Assembly (NCBI GenBank): GCA_023228125.1
Contig: JALOBT010000004.1
Location: 45,403 to 109,402 of the forward strand
Direction: 5' to 3'
Length of the DNA: 64,000 nucleotides
Source: Candidatus Cloacimonadota bacterium
Lineage (GTDB): Bacteria; Cloacimonadota; Cloacimonadia; Cloacimonadales; Cloacimonadaceae
In this document: positions 24,502 through 33,299 of the stretch, one piece after another
How positions within the stretch are numbered: the stretch's first letter is position 1
Layout of the letters: each line of letters begins with the position of its first letter
Notes under the pieces: model-generated
The model's input: only the letters and a program-made list of their open reading frames with translations
Databases searched by the model: none
What the model was told of the DNA's origin: nothing
Translations under genes and position numbers: made by a program

Positions 24502-24853
24502 GCAGAAAAACCCCAGAGTTATCCCGTTCTGTTTAGTATTAGCGAATTGCAGCCGGTTCGCAGCCAGATATATCTCCTGATTTCAGCTTCAGATTGAGCG
24601 GTTTTTATATAAGGTCTCAAAGCCTGGAGTAAATTCAAGATCATAGCTTGTGCGGTTGGATAGGATCATTTATCCTCTGGCCAGACTATCTTACCCCATT
24701 TTTTGTCGTAAAGATGTGCTTCAGATAGTAGAAAAAAATTCTCGTATCCCTATGTCATCTGTAGCATAAGCAATGCAGGAGGCCACTGCAATTCACGGGA
24801 TGAGAAGGTTATTATTAAAGATATTTTGTGCCTTCGGCTCTCAACAGCATTTC
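24502..24853. other. Intergenic region without recognised features
   Basis: About 350 bp separate the lipoprotein promoter from the end of the lipoate ligase gene. I see no gene, tRNA or strong hairpin, and no member of the repeat families found elsewhere in the window. Confidence 0.5.
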
Positions 24854-25834
24854 TTATAGCATCCCGTTTACCAAATCCTGCAAGTCCACCTCGCCAAAAA
24901 AGGAGCGGAAATCGTTCTCTTGCAATATCTCACGCACGTTTTCACGGGTGTGCGGCACGCCGCTAAAAGCCTCTTCCAGCTCACTGATATCCCGTGAGGA
25001 GAAGAAATCGCCAAAGATGCGCAGATTGGTGATGACGCCACTGGAGACATCCAGATATAGTTCGATGGTTCCAGCCTTGCTGCGGATGACGTTTGCCAGG
25101 TTATACTGGGGGCTTTTGCCATAGTTCCAATCCCAGCTCTCATATTTGCCGCTCACCAGGGCTTGCACATATTCACGGTCATCAATGCTGAGAGCATAAT
25201 CTTTGGCATCTGGATAGAGTAGCTGAATTTTGGTTTGCACCAGGTCAACAAAGTCTTTTATCTTCATCGGTGCAGGCAGATGATCACTCACATTTGTCAC
25301 ACGGGCTCGCACGGATTTCACCGCTTTATCGGTAAATTTGAGCGGATTGACCTTCAGCGCCTCTGAGAGCGAATCCACATTGGAATCAAACAAAATAGTG
25401 CCATGCTGGAGGGTCTTGCCGTCCTGCACCATTTTGGCATTTCCGGAAAACTTGCGCCCCTTGATGGTGAGATCATTGCGTCCTTGCAGAATGGCCGGCA
25501 CGCCCAGATCGTTGATCGCTTCCAGGATGGGGGCAGTGTATTTGGCAAAACCACCGGTCTCTTCTTTCCCGTTTTTCATCAAAAAGCTGAAATTCAGATT
25601 GCCCAGATCGTGAAACACCGTGCCGCCACCGGTGAGGCGCCGGACCACGGGTATTTCATGTTCCTGCACCCACTGGTAATTGATCTCGGCGAGGGTGTTT
25701 TGAAATCTACCTACAATGATGCAAGGTTCGTTGATGTAAAGCAGAAAACAATCCTGCTTAAAGTTTGTGAATATATACTCTTCCAAAGCTATATTGAAAG
25801 GAGCATAATTTGATGGACTAAATATACTTAGCAT
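24854..25834 (-). CDS. lplA: Lipoate-protein ligase A
   Basis: It attaches lipoate to lipoyl domains of dehydrogenase or glycine-cleavage H proteins through lipoyl-AMP. The 326-aa length fits LplA with its C-terminal accessory domain. Key segments are PCIIVGRFQNTLAEIN, RRLTGGGTVFHDLGNLNFSF near residue 70, and GRKFSGNAKMVQDGKTLQHG near 150, the lysine-containing substrate loop. The accessory domain runs from about residue 245. The GerW-like gene lies 9 nt upstream, so the two are probably cotranscribed. It cannot be a biotin ligase on these motifs. Confidence 0.93.
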   Translation of the reverse strand: MLSIFSPSNYAPFNIALEEYIFTNFKQDCFLLYINEPCIIVGRFQNTLAEINYQWVQEHEIPVVRRLTGGGTVFHDLGNLNFSFLMKNGKEETGGFAKYTAPILEAINDLGVPAILQGRNDLTIKGRKFSGNAKMVQDGKTLQHGTILFDSNVDSLSEALKVNPLKFTDKAVKSVRARVTNVSDHLPAPMKIKDFVDLVQTKIQLLYPDAKDYALSIDDREYVQALVSGKYESWDWNYGKSPQYNLANVIRSKAGTIELYLDVSSGVITNLRIFGDFFSSRDISELEEAFSGVPHTRENVREILQENDFRSFFGEVDLQDLVNGML

Positions 25835-25843
25835 CGGCTATCC

Positions 25844-26248
25844 CTATCTCTTTTTCCGTCTTAATCGGCTGATCCTGAAGAGCAAGAAGATTACAAAGCT
25901 AAAGATACCCACTATCTCGTGTACGGTAACGATGGGGTAAAATCTTACCTTATCTCCTTTGATGGCGTAGATGCCTACGGGATCGGTCTTTATGCCGCCA
26001 CCGCCACCGCCACCAAATTGGGCATCATCATCAGACTTTGGCTCAGCTTCCTTTTCTACATTCTCATTTTGTTTTTTCTTCTTGGAATTGGCAGCTTTGC
26101 CTCCGCCTCCGCCAAAGCCAAATGAGACCCGGGCTACGGGAATGATGGACATATCACCCACGCGGGAGGGATCGCCAAAAGAAAATTTCACTCCGCCACC
26201 TTTTTGTATTAGATCGCGAATCTGCTGAAAGATTGAATCAAGTTTCAT
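25844..26248 (-). CDS. GerW/YtfJ-family protein
   Basis: The 134-aa protein matches the GerW (YtfJ) family: FGDPSRVGDMSIIPVARVSF then GFGGGGG at about 25-50, a Lys/Glu-rich linker, a second Gly run at about 78-85 and KTDPVGIYAIKGDKVRFYPI. A C-terminal hydrophobic helix at about 108-126 followed by RLRRKKR suggests membrane anchoring. In Bacillus the family affects spore germination, but members occur in many non-sporulating bacteria, where their role is unknown. It begins at ATG 26248 behind AAGGAG and precedes lplA. Confidence 0.8.
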   Translation of the reverse strand: MKLDSIFQQIRDLIQKGGGVKFSFGDPSRVGDMSIIPVARVSFGFGGGGGKAANSKKKKQNENVEKEAEPKSDDDAQFGGGGGGGIKTDPVGIYAIKGDKVRFYPIVTVHEIVGIFSFVIFLLFRISRLRRKKR

Positions 26249-26576
26249 CCTGTGCTCCTTATTAAGTTTTTTTCAGGATGGCTTAAGGCAGATATTCTGT
26301 CAAGAACTTTCGGTGGGGTTTTGGGCGAAAACCCAGATCCTGCGCATTATGTTCATCGGAATGGTTCGGGCGTTCGGCCCAACGCCCCTACAGTTTTGTT
26401 TCGGCATCATACCTAGATCCGGAGCATTAGAATCATCGGAATGGTTTGGGCGTTCGGCCCAACGCCCCTACGTGTTTTTGGGCATTATGCACAATGCAAC
26501 CCCAGTTTCAGAAGAAATTACTTGACCTATATAGCAAGAGTTTTATATGGGTTTATATGATAAAACTGGAGACTGT
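26249..26576. repeat. Tandemly duplicated hairpin repeats
   Basis: An 80-bp direct duplication covers about 26336-26391 and 26416-26471. Each copy contains GGGCGTT and AACGCCC arms around CGGCCC, ending CCCTAC. A related hairpin, GGGTTTT/AAAACCC, lies at 26312-26337. The region holds the 5' leader of the GerW-like gene on one side and of the SpoVG-like gene on the other. Confidence 0.65.
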
Positions 26577-26867
26577 ATGAACATACACTTTCGTGACGTA
26601 CAAACTGGCAGCGTTGAAGCCAGAGCTATACTGGAAATAGCGGAAGGGGTGTTTCTGAATGAGGTTACCATCTTGAATATAGATGGTGAAATCGTGGTGG
26701 AATTCCCTAAGAAGAGTTTTGTAGGAAAAAACAAACGGACTTTTTACATAGATATTATCACCTTTGAAGATATGGACAAACGCATAGTCTGGGAGCTTGA
26801 AGTCAAAGAAGCTTACCGCATCTGGCGTAAGACCAATAAAAAAGTCTTGGTTTATGAAGATAATTAA
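26577..26867 (+). CDS. SpoVG-family small protein
   Basis: The start at ATG 26577 (MNIHFRDVQTGSVEARAIL) gives 96 aa; a start ten codons earlier at 26547 is possible. The pattern resembles SpoVG: an opening strand, a RAILEIAEGVFLNEVTILNI core, VEFPKKSF where SpoVG has its MPSK-like strand, and a charged C-terminal helix. SpoVG proteins bind nucleic acid and act as regulators in spore formers and non-spore formers. The match is by pattern only and diverged. The aminotransferase gene follows 24 nt later. Confidence 0.55.
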   Translation: MNIHFRDVQTGSVEARAILEIAEGVFLNEVTILNIDGEIVVEFPKKSFVGKNKRTFYIDIITFEDMDKRIVWELEVKEAYRIWRKTNKKVLVYEDN

Positions 26868-26891
26868 AATAAAGATAAATGGAGGATCACT

Positions 26892-28106
26892 ATGATCACC
26901 GACTTGCAAACTGTATTATCCACTAATGTTAAGGGGATGAAGCGTTCAGCTATCCGCGAATTGCTCAAGTTTTTGGGCACTCCCGGTTTGATTTCATTCA
27001 GTGGCGGCTTTCCCGCTCCGGCCACCTTTCCCACCGTGGAACTCAAAGAAATAATGATGAAAGTGATGGACACCGAAGCAGCATTCGCTCTGCAATATGG
27101 TGCCACAGAGGGAGATAACCTTCTGCGCACGCTTCTGGTAGAACGTTACAAAGCCCAGGGCGTGGACATGGGTGTGGAAAATCTGATTATTACCACCGCC
27201 TCTCAGCAGGCTTTGGATCTCATCGCCAAGATCTTTATCGATCGTGACGACTATGTATTTGTAGGCCTTCCTTCCTATCTTGGCGGTCTTTCTGCCTTTA
27301 ATTCCTACGGTGCCAAAATGATCGGCATCCCCATGGATGATGAAGGTGAAGACCCTGAGTTTATGGAAAACGAGCTGAAAAAGCTGGCCGTAATAGGCAA
27401 AAAACCCAAATTCATCTATCTGATCCCGGATTTCCAAAATCCTGCCGGTGTCACTATGACCGAAAAACGCAGGAAAGAGATCCTCGCCCTGGCGCATAAG
27501 TATGATGTGCTGATTATCGAAGACAGCCCTTATCGCGAATTGCGCTATGAAGGCAAGACTCAAAAGACTATGTATGAACTGGATGGCACAGGCCACGTGA
27601 TCATGCTGGGCACTTTCTCCAAGATCTTCTGTCCCGGCTTTAGAATCGGCTGGGTGGTGGGACATCCTGATGTTCTGGATAAGATCGTGGTAGCCAAGCA
27701 GGCCACAGACCTCTGCACCCCTCCCTTTACCCAGAGGATAGCAGCCCGCTACATCGAAAAAGGACTGCTGGATCCCAAGATCGAAGACATCCGCAAGCTG
27801 TATTCCACGAAACAAAAAGGCTTTTTGGATGCCCTGGACAAATACATGCCGGAAGAGATTACCTGGACGAAGCCCCAAGGCGGACTCTTTATGATGGCCA
27901 ATGCCCCAGAATATATCGATACCGGCGCCATCCTGATGGATTGCATCAAAGAGCAAAAGGTAGCCTATGTGGCTGGTACATCCTTCTTCTGCGACGGCGG
28001 TGGCAAGAACACCATGCGCCTGAACTTCTCTTATGAGACCTTGGAAAAGAACGATGAAGGCGTGAAGCGTCTCGGCGACTTCTTCAAGAGCAAACTGACC
28101 AAGTAA
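26892..28106 (+). CDS. PLP-dependent aminotransferase (class I/II, 2-aminoadipate/aromatic type)
   Basis: It transfers an amino group from an amino acid to a 2-oxoacid, most likely making the 2-oxoacid substrate for the oxidoreductase encoded next to it. The 404-aa protein has GLISFSGGFPAPATFP near the start, LQYGATEGDNLLR near 60, and the QNPAGVTM segment. The PLP lysine lies in LGTFSKIFCPGFRIGW at about residue 244, and NFSYETLEKNDEGVKRL closes the protein. The family includes LysN-type and multi-substrate enzymes; the amino-acid preference is not shown. AATGGAGG precedes ATG 26892, and korD follows after 31 nt. Confidence 0.88.
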   Translation: MITDLQTVLSTNVKGMKRSAIRELLKFLGTPGLISFSGGFPAPATFPTVELKEIMMKVMDTEAAFALQYGATEGDNLLRTLLVERYKAQGVDMGVENLIITTASQQALDLIAKIFIDRDDYVFVGLPSYLGGLSAFNSYGAKMIGIPMDDEGEDPEFMENELKKLAVIGKKPKFIYLIPDFQNPAGVTMTEKRRKEILALAHKYDVLIIEDSPYRELRYEGKTQKTMYELDGTGHVIMLGTFSKIFCPGFRIGWVVGHPDVLDKIVVAKQATDLCTPPFTQRIAARYIEKGLLDPKIEDIRKLYSTKQKGFLDALDKYMPEEITWTKPQGGLFMMANAPEYIDTGAILMDCIKEQKVAYVAGTSFFCDGGGKNTMRLNFSYETLEKNDEGVKRLGDFFKSKLTK

Positions 28107-28137
28107 TAAATACACATATATATATACTGGAGGTATA

Positions 28138-28437
28138 ATGTCCAATAAAGTCACAAAAGACCGTATGGGCATGATCATCAAAGAGGAAGACGTCCTGGAA
28201 AAGATGGAGGTGGAAGCCACCGAAGTCAAAGCTCCGGCAGAAAAAGATTCCCCAGTGTTGATCTATTATAACTGGTGCAAGAAGTGCGGTATCTGCGTAG
28301 CTTTTTGTCCCACCGGATGTCTCGGACGCAGGAGTGATGGTTCACCCTATGTAGAGTTTCCGGAAAAATGTATACATTGCGAAACTTGTGATCGCCTCTG
28401 TCCCGATTTTGCGATCACTGGAGCCAAGGAGAAATAA
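28138..28437 (+). CDS. korD: 2-oxoacid:ferredoxin oxidoreductase, ferredoxin-like delta subunit
   Basis: The 99-aa subunit holds two 4Fe-4S clusters that carry electrons from the thiamine-diphosphate subunit to ferredoxin. The two motifs are CKKCGICVAFCP near 47-58 and CIHCETCDRLCP near 80-91. An N-terminal extension of about 35 residues, rich in Glu and Lys, precedes them. GGAGG lies before ATG 28138. The stop shares one base with the next start, so translation is coupled. The order D-A-B-C is the one usual for KorDABC/VorDABC complexes. Confidence 0.92.
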   Translation: MSNKVTKDRMGMIIKEEDVLEKMEVEATEVKAPAEKDSPVLIYYNWCKKCGICVAFCPTGCLGRRSDGSPYVEFPEKCIHCETCDRLCPDFAITGAKEK

Positions 28438-29693
28438 TGCTAAAAAAAACCACAAGCAATTCCACCAAGGCCAAAACCCCGAAGGCGGAAACCCTGAAGA
28501 AGAAATCCAGCGCCAAAAAGGCTGCCAGCAAGATAGTCGAGCTGGAAAGCAACCTGGAGCGCAAGACCATCATCATGCAAGGCAACGAAGCTGTGGCTTA
28601 CGGTGCTTTGGATGCCGGAGTCAATTTCTTTGCCGGTTACCCCATCACTCCTTCCACGGAAGTAGCAGAAATATTGTCTGCCGAATTGCCCAAACGCGGT
28701 GGTGTCTTTATCCAAATGGAGGATGAAATTGCCTCGATCTGCGCCATCGTCGGAGCTTCTCTGGCCGGGGCAAAATCCCTGACTGCTACCAGTGGCCCTG
28801 GATTTTCTCTGATGCAGGAAGGCATCGGCTTTGCCAAGATCACCGAAACCCCATGTGTGGTGGTAAACGTCCAGCGTATGGGCCCCTCCACCGGCATGCC
28901 CACCAGCCCAGCCCAGGGCGATATCATGCAATCCAGATGGGGCTCGCATGGCGATTCACCTGCCATCGTGCTTTATCCAGACAGCGTGAAGGAAAGCTAT
29001 GAGCTCACCATCCGCGCCGTCAATCTGGCCGAAAAATATCGCACCTGCGTGATCCTCCTGATGGATGAAGTGATCGGACACATGCGAGAATCCGTGCGTC
29101 TGCCTGATATGGCAAATGTGCGCGTGATCAATAGAATTAAGCCTACCGTGCCACCGCATTGGTACAAACACTATGATGAAAATCAGAAGTATCTCTCTCC
29201 TCTGGCCAGCTTTGGTGAAGGCTACCGCTTTCACGTAACCGGGCTGACCCATGATGCCCATGGCTTCCCCACCAACAAAGCCGGTGAAGCTGGAGAGATG
29301 ATGGACCGTCTGCGCAAAAAGATCACCTATAACATCCGTGATCTTGTGCAGATCGAAAGTCACCAAATGGACGACGCCAAGATCGCCATCTTTGCTGCCG
29401 GCATCACTGCCCGCTCTGCCAAAGCGGCTATCGCCATGGCTCGTCATGAAGGCATCAAAGTGGGACTTCTGCGCCCGCTTACCATCTGGCCTTTCCCCGA
29501 TGATGCGGTTCGCAAAATGCTGCGGGATGTGGATACTGTGATCGTGCCTGAACTCAATCAGGGACAGCTCATCCACGAGATTCGCCGCCTCACCAAAGAT
29601 AAGAGTGAGAGTGATGTGCTCTCGATTCGAAAAGTAAATGGAGATCTCATCACACCCAATGAAATCCTGCGCAAGATCAAGGAGGTAATCTAA
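28437..29693 (+). CDS. korA: 2-oxoacid:ferredoxin oxidoreductase alpha subunit
   Basis: The 418-aa alpha subunit is part of the complex that oxidises a 2-oxoacid to an acyl-CoA with reduction of ferredoxin. Known segments include GNEAVAYGALDAGVNFFAGY near 47, PITPSTEVAE, AGAKSLTATSGPGFSLMQEG and the GPSTGMPTSPAQGD loop near 150. Residues 2-42 are an unusual Lys/Ala/Ser/Thr-rich extension (KAKTPKAETLKKKSSAKK). Without it the length is near the usual 375. It starts on the last base of korD and ends one base before korB. 2-oxoglutarate is the favoured substrate; branched-chain 2-oxoacids are possible. Confidence 0.9.
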   Translation: MLKKTTSNSTKAKTPKAETLKKKSSAKKAASKIVELESNLERKTIIMQGNEAVAYGALDAGVNFFAGYPITPSTEVAEILSAELPKRGGVFIQMEDEIASICAIVGASLAGAKSLTATSGPGFSLMQEGIGFAKITETPCVVVNVQRMGPSTGMPTSPAQGDIMQSRWGSHGDSPAIVLYPDSVKESYELTIRAVNLAEKYRTCVILLMDEVIGHMRESVRLPDMANVRVINRIKPTVPPHWYKHYDENQKYLSPLASFGEGYRFHVTGLTHDAHGFPTNKAGEAGEMMDRLRKKITYNIRDLVQIESHQMDDAKIAIFAAGITARSAKAAIAMARHEGIKVGLLRPLTIWPFPDDAVRKMLRDVDTVIVPELNQGQLIHEIRRLTKDKSESDVLSIRKVNGDLITPNEILRKIKEVI

Positions 29694-30539
29694 ATGGCTA
29701 ATATTCCTCAAAAAATCGTACATCAGTATCTGCGCCATGACAAAAAGTTCCCCCACGTCTGGTGCGCCGGATGCAGCAATGGTATCATCCTGGGTGCCAT
29801 CATCAGAGCGATCGCTTCTATGGAGCTAAATCGCGATGATATAGTGATGGTTTCCGGAATCGGTTGTTCTTCCAGAATGCCGGTTTATATAGACCTGAAT
29901 ACCATGCACACTCTGCATGGCCGCGCTATTGCATTTGCCACCGGCATCAAAATGCACAAACCTAATATGAAAGTGATCGTGGTGACCGGAGATGGAGACT
30001 GCACCGCAATCGGCGGGAATCATCTGATCCACGCCGCGCGCAGAAACCTTGACCTCAGCGTGATCCTGGTAAATAACAATATTTATGGGATGACCGGAGG
30101 ACAGTGTTCTCCTACCACTCCGCATGGCGCTATTGCCACCACCGCACCTTACGGCAGTATCGAGCCTGATTTTGACATCTGCAAATTGGCGATAGGAGCC
30201 GGTGCCAGCTTTGTAGCCCGCACCACGGCTTTCCATGTCACCGAAATGCAGAACTACATTCAGGCCTCAATGGAGCATCCTGGCTTCTCTCTGATCGAAG
30301 TGATCTCTGCTTGCCCCGTGATCTACGGCCGCCTGAATAAGAAAGGCGGAGCTCCGCAGATGATGAAAGAATTCAGAGACAATTCCATCCCTCAGACCGC
30401 AGTGGATAAACTGCCCCCAGAGCAGGTGGAAGGCAAGATCATCCGCGGCATATTGCGCAGGGAAATTCAGCCCGAATACTCTGCCGCTTATGCTGATCTG
30501 ATCAAAGGGGTGCAAGAATCCGCAGGAGGCGAGCAATGA
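29694..30539 (+). CDS. korB: 2-oxoacid:ferredoxin oxidoreductase beta subunit
   Basis: The thiamine-diphosphate-binding subunit, 281 aa. HVWCAGCSNGIILGAIIRAI near 20-40 and the diphosphate/Mg site VTGDGDCTAIGGNHLIHAAR near 96-115, then NNNIYGMTGGQCSPTTP, are characteristic. Two cysteines near the start (WCAGCSNG) are conserved in the family. It starts at ATG 29694 immediately after the korA stop, behind AAGGAGG, and overlaps korC by 4 nt. Confidence 0.93.
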   Translation: MANIPQKIVHQYLRHDKKFPHVWCAGCSNGIILGAIIRAIASMELNRDDIVMVSGIGCSSRMPVYIDLNTMHTLHGRAIAFATGIKMHKPNMKVIVVTGDGDCTAIGGNHLIHAARRNLDLSVILVNNNIYGMTGGQCSPTTPHGAIATTAPYGSIEPDFDICKLAIGAGASFVARTTAFHVTEMQNYIQASMEHPGFSLIEVISACPVIYGRLNKKGGAPQMMKEFRDNSIPQTAVDKLPPEQVEGKIIRGILRREIQPEYSAAYADLIKGVQESAGGEQ

Positions 30540-31087
30540 AAATGGAAAAGAGTTATGAAATACGCCTTTCCGGAAGCGGCGGTCAAGGCCTGATTCTGGG
30601 TGGAATCATCCTGGCCCGCGCTGCCGTGCTGGACAATCATAAGGTAACCCAGACCCAAAGTTACGGCCCTGAATCCCGCGGAGGATATTCCCGTGCTGAT
30701 GTGATCATCAGTGATCGCGATATCTTTTTCCCGGAGGCCACAAACTTCAACTGCCTGCTGGCACTCACCCAGGAAGCCTGTGACAAATACCTGTTTGATC
30801 TCAGAGACACCGGCATCCTGATCATAGATACCACCTTTGTAAAGAACCTGGCCCTGGCGGCGGACAATACCTATGAGCTGCCCTTTACAGAGATCGCTCA
30901 GAGTGAATTAGGCTCGGCAATTTCCACAAACGTGCTCTCGGTGGCTTTTTTGACCAAAATCACTGGCATAGTGAGTGATGCCTCGCTGGCAGCCTCTATC
31001 GCGCTTTCCGTCAAACCCTCTTTTGTGGATTTGAATATTAAGGCGATGAAACTGGGCTTTAAGCTGGCCGAAAACTACGGTAGATAG
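30536..31087 (+). CDS. korC: 2-oxoacid:ferredoxin oxidoreductase gamma subunit
   Basis: The 183-aa gamma subunit completes the four-subunit complex. It shows RLSGSGGQGLILGGIILARA near 8-27 and the QSYGPESRGGYSRADVIIS segment, both typical. Its ATG overlaps the korB stop (ATGA). The protein starts with two near methionines (MKMEKSYEIRLSG); the first overlaps korB. It is followed 9 nt later by the epimerase gene, which links the complex to methylmalonyl-CoA metabolism. Confidence 0.93.
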   Translation: MKMEKSYEIRLSGSGGQGLILGGIILARAAVLDNHKVTQTQSYGPESRGGYSRADVIISDRDIFFPEATNFNCLLALTQEACDKYLFDLRDTGILIIDTTFVKNLALAADNTYELPFTEIAQSELGSAISTNVLSVAFLTKITGIVSDASLAASIALSVKPSFVDLNIKAMKLGFKLAENYGR

Positions 31088-31096
31088 GAGCAGCAA

Positions 31097-31498
31097 GTGG
31101 TAAAGAAGATCTCCCACATCGGCATCGCAGTGAAAAACCTGGAAGAAGGCATAGCTTTTTACGAAAAGCTGGGCCTGAAGCTGGAGGCGATCGAAGAAGT
31201 TCCTTCCCAAAAAGTGCGCGTGGCCTTCTTGCCGTGTGGCGATACCAGGATAGAACTCCTGCAAGCCACTTCCGAGGATAGCCCGATTGCCAAATTCATC
31301 GAAAAGAAAGGGGAAGGCATCCAACATCTGGCCTTTGCTGTGGACGATCTTCCACAGGCTCTTAAAGATATCGAAGCAGACGGTGTCCGCCTGATCGATA
31401 AAGAGCCCAGACCGGGTGCGCACCAAGCCGATATCGCCTTCCTGCATCCAAAATCCACCAATGGGGTTTTGATCGAACTCTGCAAAGAAAAACACTAA
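31097..31498 (+). CDS. mce: Methylmalonyl-CoA epimerase
   Basis: It interconverts (R)- and (S)-methylmalonyl-CoA between the B12-dependent mutase and the decarboxylase or carboxylase. The 133-aa VOC-fold protein starts with GTG 31097 behind TAGGAG. The metal ligands are visible in order: ISHIGIAVKNLEEGI (His), RIELLQ (Glu), GEGIQHLAFAVDD (His) and NGVLIELCK (Glu). It lies 9 nt after korC and ends in a strong terminator, making it the last gene of a plus-strand unit that may begin with the aminotransferase. Confidence 0.95.
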   Translation: MVKKISHIGIAVKNLEEGIAFYEKLGLKLEAIEEVPSQKVRVAFLPCGDTRIELLQATSEDSPIAKFIEKKGEGIQHLAFAVDDLPQALKDIEADGVRLIDKEPRPGAHQADIAFLHPKSTNGVLIELCKEKH

Positions 31499-31526
31499 TA
31501 AACAGCTAACCCTATATAGACAAACG

Positions 31527-31555
31527 GGGCTGAGGAGATAATCCTCAGCCCTTTT
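31527..31555 (+). terminator. Terminator of the kor-mce unit
   Basis: GGGCTGAGGA (31527-31536) pairs perfectly with TCCTCAGCCC (31542-31551) over a 5-nt loop, followed by TTTT. Confidence 0.92.
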
Positions 31556-31751
31556 CCTGCTGAACATTCGCTGATCCACAAAGTCCTGACCAGCGTAGCT
31601 TCCGCGCAAAAGCACAAGACCTGGAACCTTTTTTCTTGACGGTATTGCCCTGGTCATGATTTTTGTTTTATCTACTATTGTGAGGTTTCAATGAAGAAAG
31701 GATCTCGTCTGATCTTTGTGTTTTATGACGACAATAAACAGAGCTTGGATT

Positions 31752-33299
31752 ATGAAAGCGCATAAAGTGCGGAGTCAGACAGCTCTGCTCATTACTGGCT
31801 TGGTTTTGCTCATGCTCAGCCTGAGCTCCTGCCAGAGAGCGTGCTCTTTTCACAGCCACGAGCTCAAGCTGGTTTCTTCATATAACTTTGATATAGATGC
31901 AGCTTCTACTCTTTTTGCAGACCTCAGATCAGATGGCAATCCGCTCTTGATCACCGCACATGCTCAGGGTGATGGAAGCTCTGTTATGCTGCAAAATCTA
32001 CGTGGTAAAGCCATCTCCCAGATCAATATCCCAGACGGTAAGATATCTTGTCTGAGATCCCTAACTAACCCCACCGATAACATTCCCTGGCTCTTCTTTT
32101 CTTATGCCGAGGGCAATATGCTTCATCTGAGAGCTGCCCGTTATACCTGGCAAGTGCCGCTAAAGCTTGAAATGAAGAGCTTTGAGCCCTACCCCCGCGA
32201 CGATTATCTTATGGGTGTAAAGACCTATAAATGGGCACCGCTGCTTGCGCCGGAAATCCTGGATGATATTGATGATGACGGCAGGCTGGATTTGGTCTGT
32301 ATGGCCGCAGATGGTTTTAGCGCAAATCCACGCGGTTTGATGGTATTTGATTTTGAGACGGGTGCTCTGAAATGGTTTTTCCAAACTCCTTGCGAGCTTA
32401 CCAGCCTGCATTTTGAAGATTTGGATGGTGATGGGACACGTGAATTTATCTTTGCGAATTTTGCCCATAACAACACTGCAGTCTCTCTGAATGGCCTTAG
32501 CGACCGCAGTGGGCATATCACAGTATTAGATCGCTACGGCAGGCTTGTGAGCCAGCAGAAAGTCTTTGATGGCTTGGGAGTGGCTCAGCTACAGATCAGG
32601 GATGTGGATCAGGACAGCATCTTGGATATCTATGCTATCATTAGCACCCAAGGCGCAAATACTGATTCAGACCTGATCTTGCGGTTACATTACGAATCAG
32701 CTCAGCTCAGGCGGATCAAAGAACTGAATTTGCCAAACACCCTGCAATATAACTTTGTCAAAAACTTTCTGCGGAGGCTGGACAACTCTGCCAATTACTA
32801 CCTTGTGGTGAATGACAATCAGCATGGACTAAGGCTGTATGACAAATCCCTGCTTGATGTTACCCCGCGCCAAGCGCTCAATATCAAAACTGTGTTTGCC
32901 ATAGAAGACCTCAAACAAAAAGGCTACAAAGCCATCATTGCTCTGAGTGATAGAGATGAAATTGTGGTGCTGAACCATCAGTTTAAAGAGCTGACCAGAC
33001 TGGAAAATCCCTTCCCAGAGCAGCAAAGTATGCAGTTGGAAGTGATTGACAAGGGAGAGGGAAACGAGCGCCAAATTGCGATCAGTTCAGAAAAAGGCTT
33101 ACAAGTATATGCTCTGGATCCGATCCCGCTCAGCAGCTATATTTACAGATTGTTTATACTGTACAATCCTTTGATTCTCTTGATCTTGCTGATCATCCTG
33201 TTTTATGTCATCATGCTGAGCAAAGGGCAGTTAAAGAGCTTTATATATAGCATTAATCAACTGGGAGAAGGGCTGATCTTAGTCTCCAGCAAAGGGTAG
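31752..33299 (+). CDS. Sensor part of an interrupted histidine kinase (lipoprotein-type signal, beta-propeller, TM)
   Basis: The start at ATG 31752 (MKAHKVRSQTALLITGLVLL) gives 515 aa with a lipobox-like Cys27. A long exported region carries FG-GAP-like propeller repeats: DDIDDDGRLDLVCMAADG, FEDLDGDGTREFIFANF and RDVDQDSILDIYAI, each an Asp-rich loop of the Ca2+-binding type. One transmembrane helix follows at about 464-486 (NPLILLILLIILFYVIML), then the start of a PAS-like segment (INQLGEGLILVSSKG). The frame stops at TAG 33297-33299 and continues directly in the same frame in the next ORF. It is therefore the N-terminal part of one gene, cut by a nonsense codon or read through. Confidence 0.75.
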   Translation: MKAHKVRSQTALLITGLVLLMLSLSSCQRACSFHSHELKLVSSYNFDIDAASTLFADLRSDGNPLLITAHAQGDGSSVMLQNLRGKAISQINIPDGKISCLRSLTNPTDNIPWLFFSYAEGNMLHLRAARYTWQVPLKLEMKSFEPYPRDDYLMGVKTYKWAPLLAPEILDDIDDDGRLDLVCMAADGFSANPRGLMVFDFETGALKWFFQTPCELTSLHFEDLDGDGTREFIFANFAHNNTAVSLNGLSDRSGHITVLDRYGRLVSQQKVFDGLGVAQLQIRDVDQDSILDIYAIISTQGANTDSDLILRLHYESAQLRRIKELNLPNTLQYNFVKNFLRRLDNSANYYLVVNDNQHGLRLYDKSLLDVTPRQALNIKTVFAIEDLKQKGYKAIIALSDRDEIVVLNHQFKELTRLENPFPEQQSMQLEVIDKGEGNERQIAISSEKGLQVYALDPIPLSSYIYRLFILYNPLILLILLIILFYVIMLSKGQLKSFIYSINQLGEGLILVSSKG

